Source: Rhyzopertha dominica
Taxonomy: Eukaryota; Arthropoda; Insecta; Coleoptera; Bostrichidae
Assembly (NCBI GenBank): GCA_025024175.1
Contig: QCXZ01000064.1
Coordinates: forward strand, 9,982,001-10,046,000
Direction: 5' to 3'
DNA: 64,000 nt
The position numbers and the translations under genes are program-made. Numbering within the stretch: the stretch's first letter is position 1; each line of letters starts with the position of its first letter. This document shows, piece by piece, positions 21,880-33,860 of this stretch. A model generated the notes under the pieces. That model had not been told where the DNA came from. It saw only the letters and a program-made list of their open reading frames with translations, and searched no databases.

Positions 21880-24040
21880 AGCTATACTATTAAAACTAGA
21901 AATAAATCTTATAGATGGGAGATAACAATGTTCTGGATGTTCTGTGTTTAATGAACTTACAATTTCAGGGACATTTCGAGATCTATTTTTCCCTCCTGTC
22001 TGTATTTGTAGCCAGTAAAGAAGGAAAAATATATCCCGAAACGTCGGTGAAAGTTCATTTAACACAAAACATCCCAAACTTTGTTATCTTCCATCTACAA
22101 GATCTATTAAGATGCTAAAGATGCCATCAACCATAATTACCAGAAATAAATTTTAGCAAGGGGTGGGCAAGTCTCATTCTGCTGCTTTCGGTGTAAAATG
22201 CAGAGCGCTACCGACTCAATATGTATGATAACTTACCATAGATATATAGATAAATAACGAGATTTAGCTAAATAAACAACTTATCATCTCTACATCTAGG
22301 CATTTGCGGCACTTAATTCGTCTTTGTTCTGAGGATACTCAAGTAGTGATTGAAAGCGCTTTGTTTTCTTTGCTCCTTGTCAGATTATAGACAGATTCCA
22401 TTTTGAGATACATCAGTTCATACTNCTGAAATTTTCAGATTATACCAGTATATATTATATTTATTAACGGTGAATTTGTAATCACGAATTGTGGAACAAA
22501 ACTTATCATTAACCGTAGATAAAAGATATTTAAATATGTAGATATTTAGACATGCGCAAAGTGTATTCAGAAAGACTGGCGTCTCAGTAAGTAACTGGGG
22601 TAAAGTTTAAACTCAATTCGCGGCTATATTGTTCTGAGTCAAACATATCGGAACCTACATCAATAATGCATGGATGAATGTACTTTCTTCACGTTCTATA
22701 GAACATCGCAAATGTGGCGGATGGATGTTTGCCGAAAAACGAGGCTACAAAGCTTATACGAAATCGCCTATATTTACCCTTACACGAGCATAATATATTT
22801 ACCTGAAAAAAACGAAAGTTGCCGTCATATTAACATATTCAAACTGGTCGAATTCTATAAAAAGGCAGAATCTAATAAATTTTCAAAAAATTATGGCTCA
22901 CATAAATAAAACCTGTAACATAAATAAAGCGGTGAATAACTAACGAAATCGGGACCCCAATTTCGTGACTGTTAAGGTGGCGTGCACATACGACACATCT
23001 TTTGTATACCCCGACCCGCGCCCGAATATAGAGTTACTATCGTTGAATTTCACTTCGCCTGTCGCTCCGCTAACCCTAAAAGTGAATTTAACTGTCGTGC
23101 AGATCGAATTTTGAATGCTGCTTTGAAACCGCACACATCACAATAAATATGCCTTTATAAAATGTAAGATGCTGGGATTAAGTAGAAATTGCATATCTTG
23201 TGTAAGGTATTGAATTATTTCCACCTGTGAAGCCATCGTCAACCAAACCAATCAAATAAATTAGAATCGGTTTTGGATTTTATAAATTTCAATGATCAAT
23301 TCATCCCATACGATGATGCAAGCTCTTTAAATATTGCTGTAATGCAAACCTTTGTTGGCCTGAGTAGTGTGATAGTGTTACTACGTTATAGTCCAAAGTT
23401 GCAGATCAAATTAATTTATTGTGCTTCTTGATATGGAGTTGCTATTATATTGCTCCAAGTTTTTTATGTTTAGTATAAGCAACCTTACAAGCCACTTTTA
23501 CTCAAGAATTTTCTCAATCTCATCTAGTATCATTTCCAGATTTCAAATATGTGAAAAGGCTAGTTTCTCCCACCTACGTATTAGCGACATTTCTGTTTCA
23601 AACTCAAGAAATTTTTTATATCAGAGGAGCACTTAAAAATTTAATAATTATATCCGTCTGAGGTAAAGAGATACTAAAAGGAATACATAAGTCCTTTACT
23701 CGCATGCAGTGTCAATTATACTTAAAAAAAACACCAGAAAATGCAAAGTTATACGCGTTTCTTTGAATTAACCAGGCAACGCAGGGACACCTACGCTGAA
23801 TCAGCTAAATCAACATAAGATCGCCTATATCCGATTGCAAAAATGTTTGGTCTAAGTGAATGGAGGTATTTTTAACGACATATAGACCATATCCGAAACA
23901 ATGATTAAATTTTCACCCTATTTGGAGTACAAAAGTTTCATACCTCACCTGACCTGACCTAGCCTCACCAATTTAGTAGTATGGAGCACAAAATCACAAA
24001 CTTTTACAATTCCGCAAGTGGCAGTGGCATTGCCCTTATT
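21880..24040. other. No gene; GC-richer patch at 22940-23120
   Basis: AT-rich, apart from 22940-23120, which is noticeably GC-richer and lacks transposon similarity. An unresolved base lies at about 22425. No supported coding region. Confidence 0.4.
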
Positions 24041-24043
24041 TGG

Positions 24044-25400
24044 AAATAAATTTGTGCAGGGTTTCTGTAAATGATTCATGCATCCAGGGCGCTTATGGAA
24101 ATAAATTATCACTAAATCAATTTGCTGTCTCTCAGTATAGTGAAAAGAACTATTGCTTTGGATTTTTAAATTATTTGATATATTATAATATGAGAAAAAG
24201 CATGGTAGCGTGTATTTTAAACATATTCTGTGGTGCTTTGTGCAATAATCAACTTTAACTTAAGGTTGCAGAAAGCTCATGTTTCGTACAATTTTTAGGT
24301 TATGTATTGTATTTTTGAGGTTGTGGCTACAATAATCTGTAAAATAATTGTTCTAGGATGGACTGAAAGACGTTTCTAGCCTACCACAACGGTAAAATTC
24401 ACAAACTAAGTGGTAGTAACGTTAGCTGCACTACGCAAAGCTTCCACAGTGCAAGGGTGTAGATTGTAGAGGTTACCACAACCCTACTATACCAATAATT
24501 ATTGTAATTTCTTACCTTTCACAGAAAAATATAACCGTAATTTGTTGGAAAACCTTTATAAAGCCATCAGTTTCGTGACTGTAACACTGTAAGTTGATCG
24601 GCAACCTTCAGTAGGTACTATCGCCGTCCATTGTAGCTTATAGCTTGGCAGCAGTTACAAAAAAGCGGCACAAAGAATTCAGAAATTAACGCCACACGCG
24701 TTGCATGAATCATTTATAGAAATCCTGTATAACAGACTGCGTGCATTTGTACACGGTTTCCATTCTTTCATGCATCCATGAACTTTGGGGAAGATTTTTG
24801 ATCAAATCAATTTTTCCAACGAAAGTGAACGCAACCATTGCTTTGACATATACTAGTCATTTATCAATTGTCGAATTATTTGATATATTTTAATATGAGA
24901 AAACGCTTTCTGATGGAGCAACGTTTTGCTTGAATGGCACAGCTTCAGCTTACTGGTAATATAAATACTGACGTTTAGTTGAATTTGTTAAGAAAAGTAT
25001 TGTGCCAGCGCTTGCAGCTCTTTTTCCCAATCCAAATAACATTAACCAACAGAATGAAAATATTTGGTTTTAATAGGAGAGCTCGCTACATTTTGCCAAT
25101 GAGGTCCGTAATTATTTAAATGAAATATTTTCTGCATTGGCCCGTCCTGCAGATCCATCGCCATCAGATTTTTTCTTATAGGGTCATTTAAAATATCAAG
25201 TATATGAAAACCGTCCAAATAACCTACAAGACTTAGAAAGAAGAATATCCGAAAGAATAAATCAATGTAGTTTTTCGTTAAAAAGTGTTTCTGGCTGGTT
25301 CAATAAAAATATGCTAAGTTTAAATGACAAAAAGTCTACTTTTGTTTTGTTTAAAAGCCCAAATGGGTCTGTCTATCCAAATGAAGCGATGGTTGGTGAT
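24044..25400 (+). mobile_element. Mariner-like relic with repeated terminal sequence
   Basis: The stretch at ~25040-25330 encodes HFANEVRNYLNEIFSALARP, then ADPSPSDFFL-stop-GHLKYQ and VYENRPNNLQDLERRI, the C-terminal third of a Tc1/mariner-superfamily transposase (consensus P.SPDL.P.DFFLWG.LK..VY...P..L.DL). Upstream, GTTTCTGTAAATGATTCATG (~24059) is the complement of a sequence near 24706-24726, forming short inverted termini. Two copies of CAATT...TTATTTGATATATT...ATATGAGAAAA occur at ~24110-24200 and ~24795-24905, and a third near 44140-44240. Confidence 0.7.
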
Positions 25401-26557
25401 ATTTTGATTAATAATAACATGTAAGTATGCGAAAATTTAAATTCAGTGACATGTTTATTTAGAGTTATTTGGAATTATGTAGAATTGAGCATTTTAAAAA
25501 CGCTATATTTTTCAAACTGTGAAAGTGTTGCGTGGTTTTGTATTGTTTTTTGTGGAAACAGCAGTCTAATTCAACGTTTAATGTGGTATGAATATTCGTT
25601 CAAGTTGTAGAAATGTATTTCGAGAATTTGGTATTCTGACAATTCTGGCATTGTACATATATAAATGTCTTGTATTTCTGTATAAAAATCCATCACAATT
25701 TAGTTGTTATATAAGTACAAATACCTGTTTCGAAGACTTAATGTATCCAAAACACAAACTATCTATGTATGAAAAAAAAACACTATTTATGTATATATTA
25801 AATGTTATAATGTATTGGCGTTATTATTATTAAATAGCGTTACGCCATAGATGGTGCAGAATTCACTAAGGCATTTTACCGATAGATTGTATCACGGTAT
25901 TTCCATTTATACCGGATGTGGTAAAAAATAAGAATAACATTATTAAAATTTTATTTTTATTTACCTTGCCACTTTTCAAACAAATTGCTTTTCAAATAAA
26001 AAAGTTATTTAGGGGTTCTGCAACTTTGTACTAAATCTGTATATGCAATGGTCTAGTCGCTTTGTTATGCTTCATGTGTCACGAAGAATAGTGCAATTAA
26101 TTAAAATAACTCCTACATTTGGCGGAGGCGCCGAGAACCTTGAAAATCGGTTCTTAAAGCCTGAAAAATCTTTACGATCTTACAGCATAGACACATATGA
26201 TAAAGAGGTCAGCTATAGTGATATATTTAAAATTTTAGACGTGGTAAGCCATTAGGCAATTTCGAGAAAAGGCTGAGAAGGCTTTGTTGCCAATTATAAT
26301 CTTAAAGTAAGTCCTTCAGGGTTCGTTTTAGAAAACACTATTATTTTCTACATATTTCCGACTTCTAGCAAAATTTAAGAAACTGTCACATCCGCTATTA
26401 GCATAATTTTAGTAAATTGTAAATTTGGACGCTAAGCGACATCCTAAGGCACTCTCAATTTGTTGCAGTAACTTGCATTAACTTAAATGCAGCAAATTGG
26501 TATAAAAAATACCTGAAAATTAATGACTGTACTGTTCGCGTAGAAATCTTGAGTTAC

Positions 26558-26558
<1 letters not shown>
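25401..26558. other. Nothing recognised
   Basis: AT-rich. Frames at 25588-25833 and 26043-26255 resemble no known protein. Confidence 0.5.

Positions 26559-26559
<1 letters not shown>

Positions 26560-26648
<89 letters not shown>
26560..26648. repeat. (TA)n microsatellite
   Basis: About 44 uninterrupted TA dinucleotides. A minus-strand frame through it encodes an Ile-Tyr repeat and is an artefact. Confidence 0.99.
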
Positions 26649-26652
<4 letters not shown>

Positions 26653-27039
26653 AATTGGACTTGTTTTAGTACGGGATAAGCTTACGTGAGTCTTCTTTAT
26701 TGATTCTGAAACAAATTTACCATCAGCATCGTTATATTTTATTACGATTCGCGAAATGAACATTATATCAATGTGTAGTTTTGCGTGTAAAACCCTAGCT
26801 AAGTTATAACTAAGTTTGATTGTCGCTGAAAACTCCAAAACGAGTGAAACTTGATTGATGATTTTAAATCATATTTGATTGTCTGTACTTATTCAACGTC
26901 GTTATCTTGTGACACACGTTTCATGGCGTGAATCAACAGCCTGAATTAACTCCGGTATACAAGAAGACATGTCCTGTTAATTACACCTAAGAAAATTTCT
27001 TAATACTTACAGTTGTATGTTATATACCTCAACGAAAAG
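26649..27039. other. Nothing recognised
   Basis: AT-rich DNA between a microsatellite and a GC-rich island. Confidence 0.5.
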
Positions 27040-27560
27040 TGGGAAAGCGCCCGGATTTCCCGTGGTTTTGCGGGCGCGCACACGGCGTCAACTAGATATT
27101 CGTGTTGCCCCCGTATAAATACAAGTCACATCGCGTGCCAACTCGACAACAATCTTAGGCTGTTTAGTCGGCAATAAAATTAATTTATCTTACATTATAC
27201 GGGAACGGCGATTTCGGTTCTAAACTAACAGTAACTCGAGCCGGTTTCAAACTATTAAAATAGCATGCAAGGGTGGTTCGCATAATTAAGGGGATCACGA
27301 AGCTGGCACGAGGTAAGAAAAGGCCAGTAGTGAGCGTGATTGCTAATAAATGGCAGGAAATAAGGGTCCTCGTGCGTCTCAGCCGCTGATAAAATAATTC
27401 TGAATGTCGTGTCTAATAACGGCACTAAGCATTAGTCACGCGACTTATAAACGCGCCATTTAATCAAGGCCGTATCACTTTTACCTATTACCTTACAAAT
27501 CTCAGCCAGATCGATAATTTTATTAGTCACCCTCAGAACCGCATGGTACAAGGGAATATG
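27040..27560. promoter_or_regulatory. GC-rich island, candidate cis-regulatory DNA
   Basis: One of the most GC-rich non-transposon stretches, with no long frame. Contains CCCCGTATAAATACAAG (a TATA-like sequence near 27111-27127), CATAATTAAGG and several ATAAAAT/TTTATT sites. Composition and TAAT-type motifs suggest an enhancer or an undetected promoter. A TATA box with no following frame cannot be assigned to a gene. Confidence 0.3.
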
Positions 27561-28334
27561 TTAAATCAATTTGCACTTTCTCATCGTACGACGTAGTTTT
27601 AGCCCGCACCGTTTCTTCATAATATTCATACAGAGTTTTTCTAAATAGTGAAATTTTTCCACATAAACCCCTAGTCGAAAATAGATCCCTTTGTTCCTAC
27701 AGCAATTTCTGTTCACACCAATTAATTAATTAATTTTAATTAAGAATAACGAAAAATAATGAAGTTATGGACTTGTTGGTGAAAAAGTAAATAGCAGTGT
27801 CATCTATCAGCAGTAAACTGACATGACAAAGGCATCTAGCTGCCTTATCGAGAACTACTTCCCAATTTGGATTTGGTGTCATCAACGAAAACGCTTTGCA
27901 AAGCAAGTGGTGCTTTTGGTTGGGCGGCTTCAGAACGATGATTGGCTAAGCGAAGAACGCCAAAATGAAAATGCGAGTCTGTTTATTCTGTTTTTCTATA
28001 ATATTGCTTTACTTCGGACAATAAAAGAATTATAGAAGTCTAATTAGGAGACGTGACTCATTGAAGGCACCACTTACAATTTTTTTAAATTATGATGATA
28101 ATGGTGGAAGCAGTCGGTTTGAACAATTATGTTTAGTTGAAATGAAATTGTAATGCAAATGGCTAAAATGAGTTACAAGCATTGTAAATGATGAGGTTTT
28201 TGTAAACCAATTGACAAACTTTATCAATTCGAAGAATCATGCATACATATATGGAAAAACATTTTGCTAGGTAAAGATATGAAACAAGTAATGTGAGAAT
28301 AGGCTGTACAAAACAAATTCGAATTATGCAGGTG
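27561..28334. other. No gene; partial R1 repeat at 27795-27863
   Basis: The R1 fragment reads CATCTATCAGCAGTAAACTG, then ACATGACAAAGGCATCTAGC, matching the 3' half of the R1 unit at ~15905-15970. Otherwise AT-rich, with no gene seen. Confidence 0.6.
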
Positions 28335-28840
28335 TTTCTTTAACCCCAGCTAATTTGTAAGCGAGACTGTTATTGCCGTCAATTCCAATATCAAAGTTCA
28401 CTGGCAAATTTGAGAACTGGTTAGAGTTCAGAGATAATTACCAAACTCTTGTGCATAACAATAGTTAATTTAGAGATGTGGAGAAGATCCACTTTACTTA
28501 TTCATTCTAGAGGGTGAATAATTACTAAACCGTTGTATCATCTACCATCTTTAAAAGAGTGTGCAAAAGTTAAGGAAGTTGGTGGATACAGTGACAAAAG
28601 AAACTTGATATTTTGGTTGAATCTTAGGATGCAATTACCATATATATTCTAACAGAAAGGCTTTACTCTACTACGACAAGGGTGTCGGGAGAACAGAGAC
28701 CAATGGTACAATTACAATATTAGAATATTTAAAAGATTTTTTAAATAGAAATATTAGTAGCATTTGAAGTGGATAAAAATAAATCAGTCTCAGCTTGCAT
28801 TTATTGTAATTATAAACAAATGATACATACATATAAATGT
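28335..28840 (+). mobile_element. BEL/Pao gag relic
   Basis: The plus strand encodes, across stops, LLPSIPISKFTGKFENWLEF then RDNYQTLVHNNS, and later LVDTVTKE and AITIYILTERLYSTTTR. These match the BEL Gag core, as in the intact element (LPQINLPKFTGLYDNWLEF, TIIIYVMSEKLDKTTAREW). Near 28796, CIYCNYKQMIHTYKCLLF looks like a decayed first zinc knuckle. Divergence from the intact copy is large, so it is an old, different family. It ends where a LINE tail begins. Confidence 0.75.
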
Positions 28841-30210
28841 CTTTTATTTAATTTAGAAATACATTACAATTATACGCTTTTGTACAGGCGAGGTTCAGCT
28901 ATAAGATGCTTTTCAACCTAACCTGCAGTTTCCAAGCACAAATATTAAATGACGCAGCATGACCACGCTAACAACATAAATTTTGTTACCCAAGGTCGAA
29001 ATTACAGAAAAGAAAATCTTTTTATAAACATCTGCAAATACAACTAATTAAAAGAAACCATAAATTCATTAAGACAAACTTAGTCCAAGGCAGTCTGACA
29101 TATAGTAACAAAACGAAACAAGAATAACATTCCAAATACAAAGGTCAGGACAGCAGATATTCCTTCAGTCTTTTCTTGAAGTTAACTAGAGTTAAGTCTT
29201 TGTAGTAAATGGGAAGGGCATTATACTGAGTGCACGAATTGTACATAAAACTACGTTGAAACAGGGAAGTGGAATGGCGGGGCACACACAAAACATGCCC
29301 AAGTCTAGTTGAACGTCCTAAACTGGGGCGATGCAAGGAGCGAAGATTACAGAAAATATATTTAGGTTGCTTCTCTACTAGGACCTTATGTGTCAAGCAC
29401 AATAAATAGTATCGACGTAAACATTTGGTATTCAACATTTTAGAATTTCTTAATGCCGCAGTGATACCGCGATCACGCTGAGGAATACCGTATGCAAACC
29501 TTATACACGAATTCTGTATTCTTTGTACTGTGGAAGCACTAGCCAAAAGCGCCGAACCGTAAGTCACATCGGCGTATGACAATCTGGATAAGATCAATGG
29601 ATTACACAACATGAGCTTAAGCTCAGCACTCATGATGTGGCGATTTGGATACAGCTGCATTAAAATCAAGTAAGACGATTTACACAAATTATTCACATGA
29701 GGAACAAATCTCAAGTCCTCGTCTATGTACAATCCCAGATTCTTACAAACCTCGCTAAACTTAATCGTTTCACCGTTTATATTAACGTCCATTACACGCT
29801 TGATTGCTATACGAGCTATCTTATGACCAAAAATAATAGCAGACGGTTTAGTTGCATTCAGCTGTAGCGCATGCGCCACAGAGACATCATACAAACGACG
29901 TAAGTCTGCATTAATTAACTTCTTCGCCTCGCCAACATTTTGTTCTTTAAAACTATACCACATCTGTGTGTCATCTGCATAATGGTGTACTTTGCAGTTA
30001 GAGAGGTATAAGTGAAAATCTGTTATGTAAATGGAAAACAGAAGAGGTCCAAACNGCGAACCCTGAGGAACACCCTGATCCACCCTAATTGATTGCGATG
30101 CTGAGTCGCCCGTCGAATCACGGAACACGTGCTGATTTTGTTGCACTAAAAGGCAGGCTGCTACTACTCTCACTAACAGTTCGTCTCGTATTTTACAGAC
30201 CAAGGACTTG
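28841..30210 (-). mobile_element. 5'-truncated LINE (jockey/CR1-like), copy A
   Basis: The minus-strand frame 30245-29145 encodes 366 residues of reverse transcriptase and its C-terminal extension. GVPQGS is at residues 58-63, followed by FGPLLFSIYITDF. The catalytic YADD is at 89-92. Next come KNLGLYIDEDL, HVNNLCKSSY and VQRIQNSCIRFAYG, typical of the LINE RT thumb region. The frame is open to its stop, so this copy is fairly young, with one unresolved base at 30055. About 300 bp of 3' UTR follow, with AATAAAAG near 28840. The first ~11 codons (from 30245) are antisense of the neighbouring LINE B and do not belong to it. Endonuclease and RT fingers are missing. Confidence 0.9.
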
Positions 30211-31325
30211 GTAAAGTGGCGGGTGCTGACGGGTTTTCGCTTCACATGATAAGAATGTGACTACCGTTTTGTCTGCTACATTGCTAACTATTCATTATTT
30301 AACAACACGGTTCCTTTAGTATGGAAATCTGCTATCATGGTTCCATTACCTAAATCATATACGCCGAATTCGTTTGGTAGCTTTCGTCCCATCAGTCTGT
30401 TACCGTTATTTTACAAGGTTTTTGAAAAAAATAGTTTACAAACAGCTAATGGTTTACGTAAAACAGAATAGATTAATACCTGAGCGTCAGTCGGGATTTC
30501 GCTGTAACCATAGTCTGATTACGACCTTGTTAGATGTAACTGGCGATTATTTGGGGCCAATTAACAAAAAAGATTGCTTAAATCATGAAATGTTATTAGC
30601 TAAATGAAAATTTCAGGGTGTTAGTGATTTCTCACTTTTTTGGGTTTCATGATCATTTATCGAAAAGAAGTCAGAGGGTGCAGCTTGGTGGAAGTATTTC
30701 GCAGCCCGCTGCTTTGGATTCCGGTATGCCGCAGGGTTCGATTCTGGGGCCTATCCATTTTATGCTATATATGGCAGATTGCTAAAAGGTTGTGCACTGA
30801 TGGCAGTCAATTGTATTTATCTTATAAACGTACCGCAGTTGTGCAGGCAGTAAGTGTTATAAATGACGACTTGAATAGAATGGTTAGCTGGTCCAAAAGT
30901 CAACGCAAGCAAATCTTTCTCGGTTACATTCAGATCAATATTTGAGGTCTCTGTTCGACTGCATTTGGAGGGCAGTGTTATCCAAGGCGTTCAGACCATT
31001 AAAAATTTGTGTGTTACTTTTGTCTGTTTTATAACCTTTGAAAATCATGTGTCATTAGTTTCCCAAAGTTCTTTCCTAAAATTAAGGACACTGTACTGTT
31101 TCAAGAATAAGCAACAACAGAATGTAAAATTAAATTAAGGAATACTTTAGTGCTGTGTAATTTATGGTCTATGTCTGCCTGCCGCAGAAGGACATAGGGT
31201 TCAGAAGATACAGAATGCTTGTTTGCATTATTCTGTCAGTCTGTCTTAGCGGGAACACATAACACCTTACATATTGTTCAATCAGCCAACATATTTAAAA
31301 AACAAAATGGCCTTTCGCAATGTCA
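30211..31325 (+). mobile_element. Degenerate LINE (jockey/CR1-like), copy B
   Basis: Plus strand. AGADGFSLHMIRM starts at ~30209, then KSAIMVPLPKS, FRPISLLPLFYKVFEKIVYK and NRLIPERQSGFRC (30374-30607), the RT finger motifs. After a shift, GMPQGSILGPIHFMLY (~30731) and DGSQLYL, where YADD is mutated. KIQNACLHYSVSLS lies near 31205. Content overlaps copy A, so this is a separate copy lying head-to-head with it, not one element with an inverted 5' half. Stops and shifts show decay. It ends where the Penelope-like arm starts. Confidence 0.85.
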
Positions 31326-31340
31326 TAACACTAACTTACG

Positions 31341-31584
31341 TAAGATAATATTTTCTCGGAAAGATCGCTGTCTCTTGAAAACACTGTTAAAAAGTTATTA
31401 GTCTGACGTTTCGATTACACCTGTAATCTTTGTCAAAGACGAAGAACCTCACCAACGAAGCGATACGTCATAGGAACAACGTGCCAACCTGATAAAAAAG
31501 AACCTAACGACGAAAAAAGAACTACCACCTACTAGATATACACGAACTACTTGGTAAAAGATAACTACAAAATAGCCTTCCAAA
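31341..31584 (+). repeat. Penelope-like terminal repeat, left inverted arm
   Basis: Runs from ATAATATTTTCTCGG to CCTTCCAAA. It is inverted relative to 33161-33454, sharing GATCGCTGTCTCTTGAAAAC, TTATTAGTCTGACG and CTGTAATCTTTGTCAAAGAC. Penelope-like elements are typically flanked by terminal repeats that may lie in either orientation. Confidence 0.85.
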
Positions 31585-32505
31585 CAGTGATAGGCGCGTA
31601 GAATACGCCACGTAGATTACGCTATTATCTACGCGTAAACTATGTAATATTCTACTTTGAAAGTTTACTGTAGAAAATAGCATTGTGTAGATAAACAGAA
31701 ATTTTAACCATTTTAATGGTGTTCGTTATCGTTACTGCTCAAAATGCTTTAAATGTCAACACTATTTTGTATTTTATTATTGTCATTCCTTGGTGATCAA
31801 ACTACCTTAGCTAGAGAAATGTCTAAACAATAACTTGTTTGGGCATACGTTAATTAAGCTTAGAAGACCCGACTGTGCAGGACAAGCGTGCTGTCAAAAG
31901 CATTTTGGAGGCCTTAATCGGTGAAAGAGACTCTTCAATGATATAAACTGTGATTTTATTGTCTTCCTTCGCTATAAACGGAAATAGACTGCCAGTTTCA
32001 TATGCTACCCTATTGATCTAAAGAAGCTAGTAAAAAGTGATAAGTGGTTATTGGTTAATACCTTCCTTTGAAGAAAAATCAATTTGTATCTGAAGTATGC
32101 GGTTCCGAATTTGATAGTATGTCAAAGATAAGCTTCCTAGGAATATACCTAATATAGTTCTGGAAGGAGAGACTTCGAAACGTGTGCTTTATTTATTGTC
32201 TTTGTGCCCAAAGAAGTAACAGAAACCGTTTAGATGACTCACGAAAATATGTTGTGTAAGTTTGTAATATAGATACAAAAACTGTATTAAATTTAAACAT
32301 TTTTAAGAAATTCGACGCATTGAGAAGCTAATAAAGCAGAAAAATTATAAACAAAATAATTTCCATTAGTTTTAGCGTGTAGCTAATACACTTTAGCCGT
32401 CATATACTCGTCTTGTATTTTCTACTTAAAATCTAGCCAAAGGTCTTTATCTACATTTTATACGCGTGTAGAAAATTATAATTTACGCGTAAACGCCCAT
32501 CACTA
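31585..32505. mobile_element. hAT-like non-autonomous element (921 bp)
   Basis: The left end is CAGTGATAGGCG. The right end, read on the other strand, is TAGTGATGGGCG, a short inverted terminus of hAT type. Both sub-ends carry TACGCGTAAA-like strings. No transposase frame was found. The flanking 8-mers (CTTCCAAA left, AGTGTTAC right) do not match, so the element sits at a rearranged junction or has lost its duplication. Confidence 0.6.
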
Positions 32506-32607
32506 AGTGTTACCTAACTCATTATTTCCACAATCCCTATTTAAATTATTAGTATTCCTACAAATTTCTATAGCTTCTTTTATTAGACATTTGTGATAAT
32601 ATTTTTT

Positions 32608-33175
32608 CTATGTAAATTTTTTTTTATCAAAGGTAATCATGTGTTTAGTCAAACATGAGTATTTAGCTACGGAAGATTTATATATCTGTTGCAGCTTAGT
32701 AGCACGTATGTGTTCTTTCAAACACGTACCTACTTTTCTTTTAGTTTGACCTATGTAACACATGCCGCAAGAACAAGTAATTTTGTAGACACTTTCACTC
32801 TCTAAAAGTACTTTACCTTTAGTAGAACTTAAAATTTTATCAAAATTATTATATGTACTATCAACAACTAAAACATCGTATTTTCTAAGCATCCTCTTTA
32901 ATTTTTTCGAAAGGCCTTGTACATAAGGCAAACTCAACTTCAATTTACTTTGTCCTGGCTGAGAATTTACTTGATTTAAATGAGCACTTTTATTAAAAAC
33001 TGACCAAATATTCTTATTGCTATAATCATTTCTAACTAACGCTGATTTAAGATGATATATTTCTTTTTGTAAAGAACTTTCTTCTGAGATCATTTGTGCT
33101 CTAACAAATAACGTCCTTATAAGACCATTCTTTTGAGAGGGAGGGTGGTGAGATGTGACATTTGGAAGGCTATTT
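32608..33175 (-). pseudogene. Penelope-like polyprotein, C-terminal part with GIY-YIG endonuclease
   Basis: The minus-strand frame opens at ~33175 with SLPNVTSHHPPSQKNGLIRT and LFVRAQMISEE, the end of the Penelope reverse transcriptase. The Met at 33093 is internal. A basic linker follows (LSLPYVQGLSKKLKRMLRKY). VYKITCSCGMCYIGQTKRKV then forms the GIY-YIG nuclease core with CxCG and YIGQT, and LKEHIRATK supplies the conserved Arg/His segment. The frame stops at 32608. Further family sequence (IKEAIEICRNTNNLNRDCGN) lies in another frame at ~32515-32600, so the C-terminus is shifted. The RT palm is absent: coding sequence is joined directly to terminal-repeat sequence at ~33161-33178. Confidence 0.88.
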
Positions 33176-33482
33176 TTTAGTTATCTTTTATCAAGTAATT
33201 CGTGTATATCTAGTAAGTAGGTAGTTCCTTTGTAGTCGTTAGGTTCTTTTTTATCATGTTGGCACGTTGTTTCTATGACGTCTCGCTTCCTTGGTGATTT
33301 GTTTATTTACTTTCAAAAGTTTGTTTGAACTTGTGTCAGGCAAATTTTGAGGTTCTTCGTCTTTGACAAAGATTACAGGTGTAATCGAAGCGTCAGACTA
33401 ATAACTTTTTGTCAGTGTTTTCAAGAGACAGCGATCTTTCTGAGAAAATATTATATTATGGACGCTGAAAGCATTCACCCTC
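33161..33482 (-). repeat. Penelope-like terminal repeat, right arm
   Basis: Inverted copy of 31341-31584, extending further to TTATATTATGGACGCTGAAA and GCATTCACC (~33482). That end is also the boundary of the Penelope-like fragment at 14795-15035. It overlaps the first codons of the open frame in SLPNV. Confidence 0.85.
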
Positions 33483-33802
33483 GTATAGTAACTTACATCT
33501 TGTTTCTGTCCGTCCTCTTTAAATCTCTTCTCTACCTAGATATATATTATCTTTATCATACCATGTTTTTAAATCAAAGTTGTTGCTCCTAGCTGGTTAA
33601 ATTAATATTATTTCTTGATATATGCATATGTGGTTTCTGTAGTTTCTCTTCTCTTACTCACCCAATAGAACAGTATATTGTTGTATTTTCGGAGAACAAT
33701 ATTCTATAATCATTTTCTTTTTTTTTTGTAAGATTGGCCATGGTTGGAATTGAGAACAGCTTATAGCTGACAGTCCGCTAGGTTAAATAAAGGCATTTAT
33801 TA

Positions 33803-33839
<37 letters not shown>

Positions 33840-33860
33840 GTTAGTATTAATATTATACGT
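33483..33860 (+). repeat. Probable LINE 3' tail with (TTA)n
   Basis: The stretch 33735-33800 reads GGTTGGAATTGAGAACAGC, TTATAGCTGACAGTCCGCTA, then GGTTAAATAAAGGCATTTA, and passes into (TTA)n to ~33839. An AATAAA-bearing end followed by a simple-repeat tail is usual for LINE 3' ends. No coding part is attached, so the family is unknown. Confidence 0.45.

Noticed and set aside
26554..26838. 94-codon minus-strand frame with a long Ile-Tyr repeat
   Set aside because: It is the translation of the (TA)n microsatellite and adjacent AT-rich DNA.
30209..30245. First ~11 codons of the LINE A frame as its N-terminus
   Set aside because: They are the antisense of the neighbouring LINE B motif (AGADGFSLHM), so LINE A really begins near 30210.
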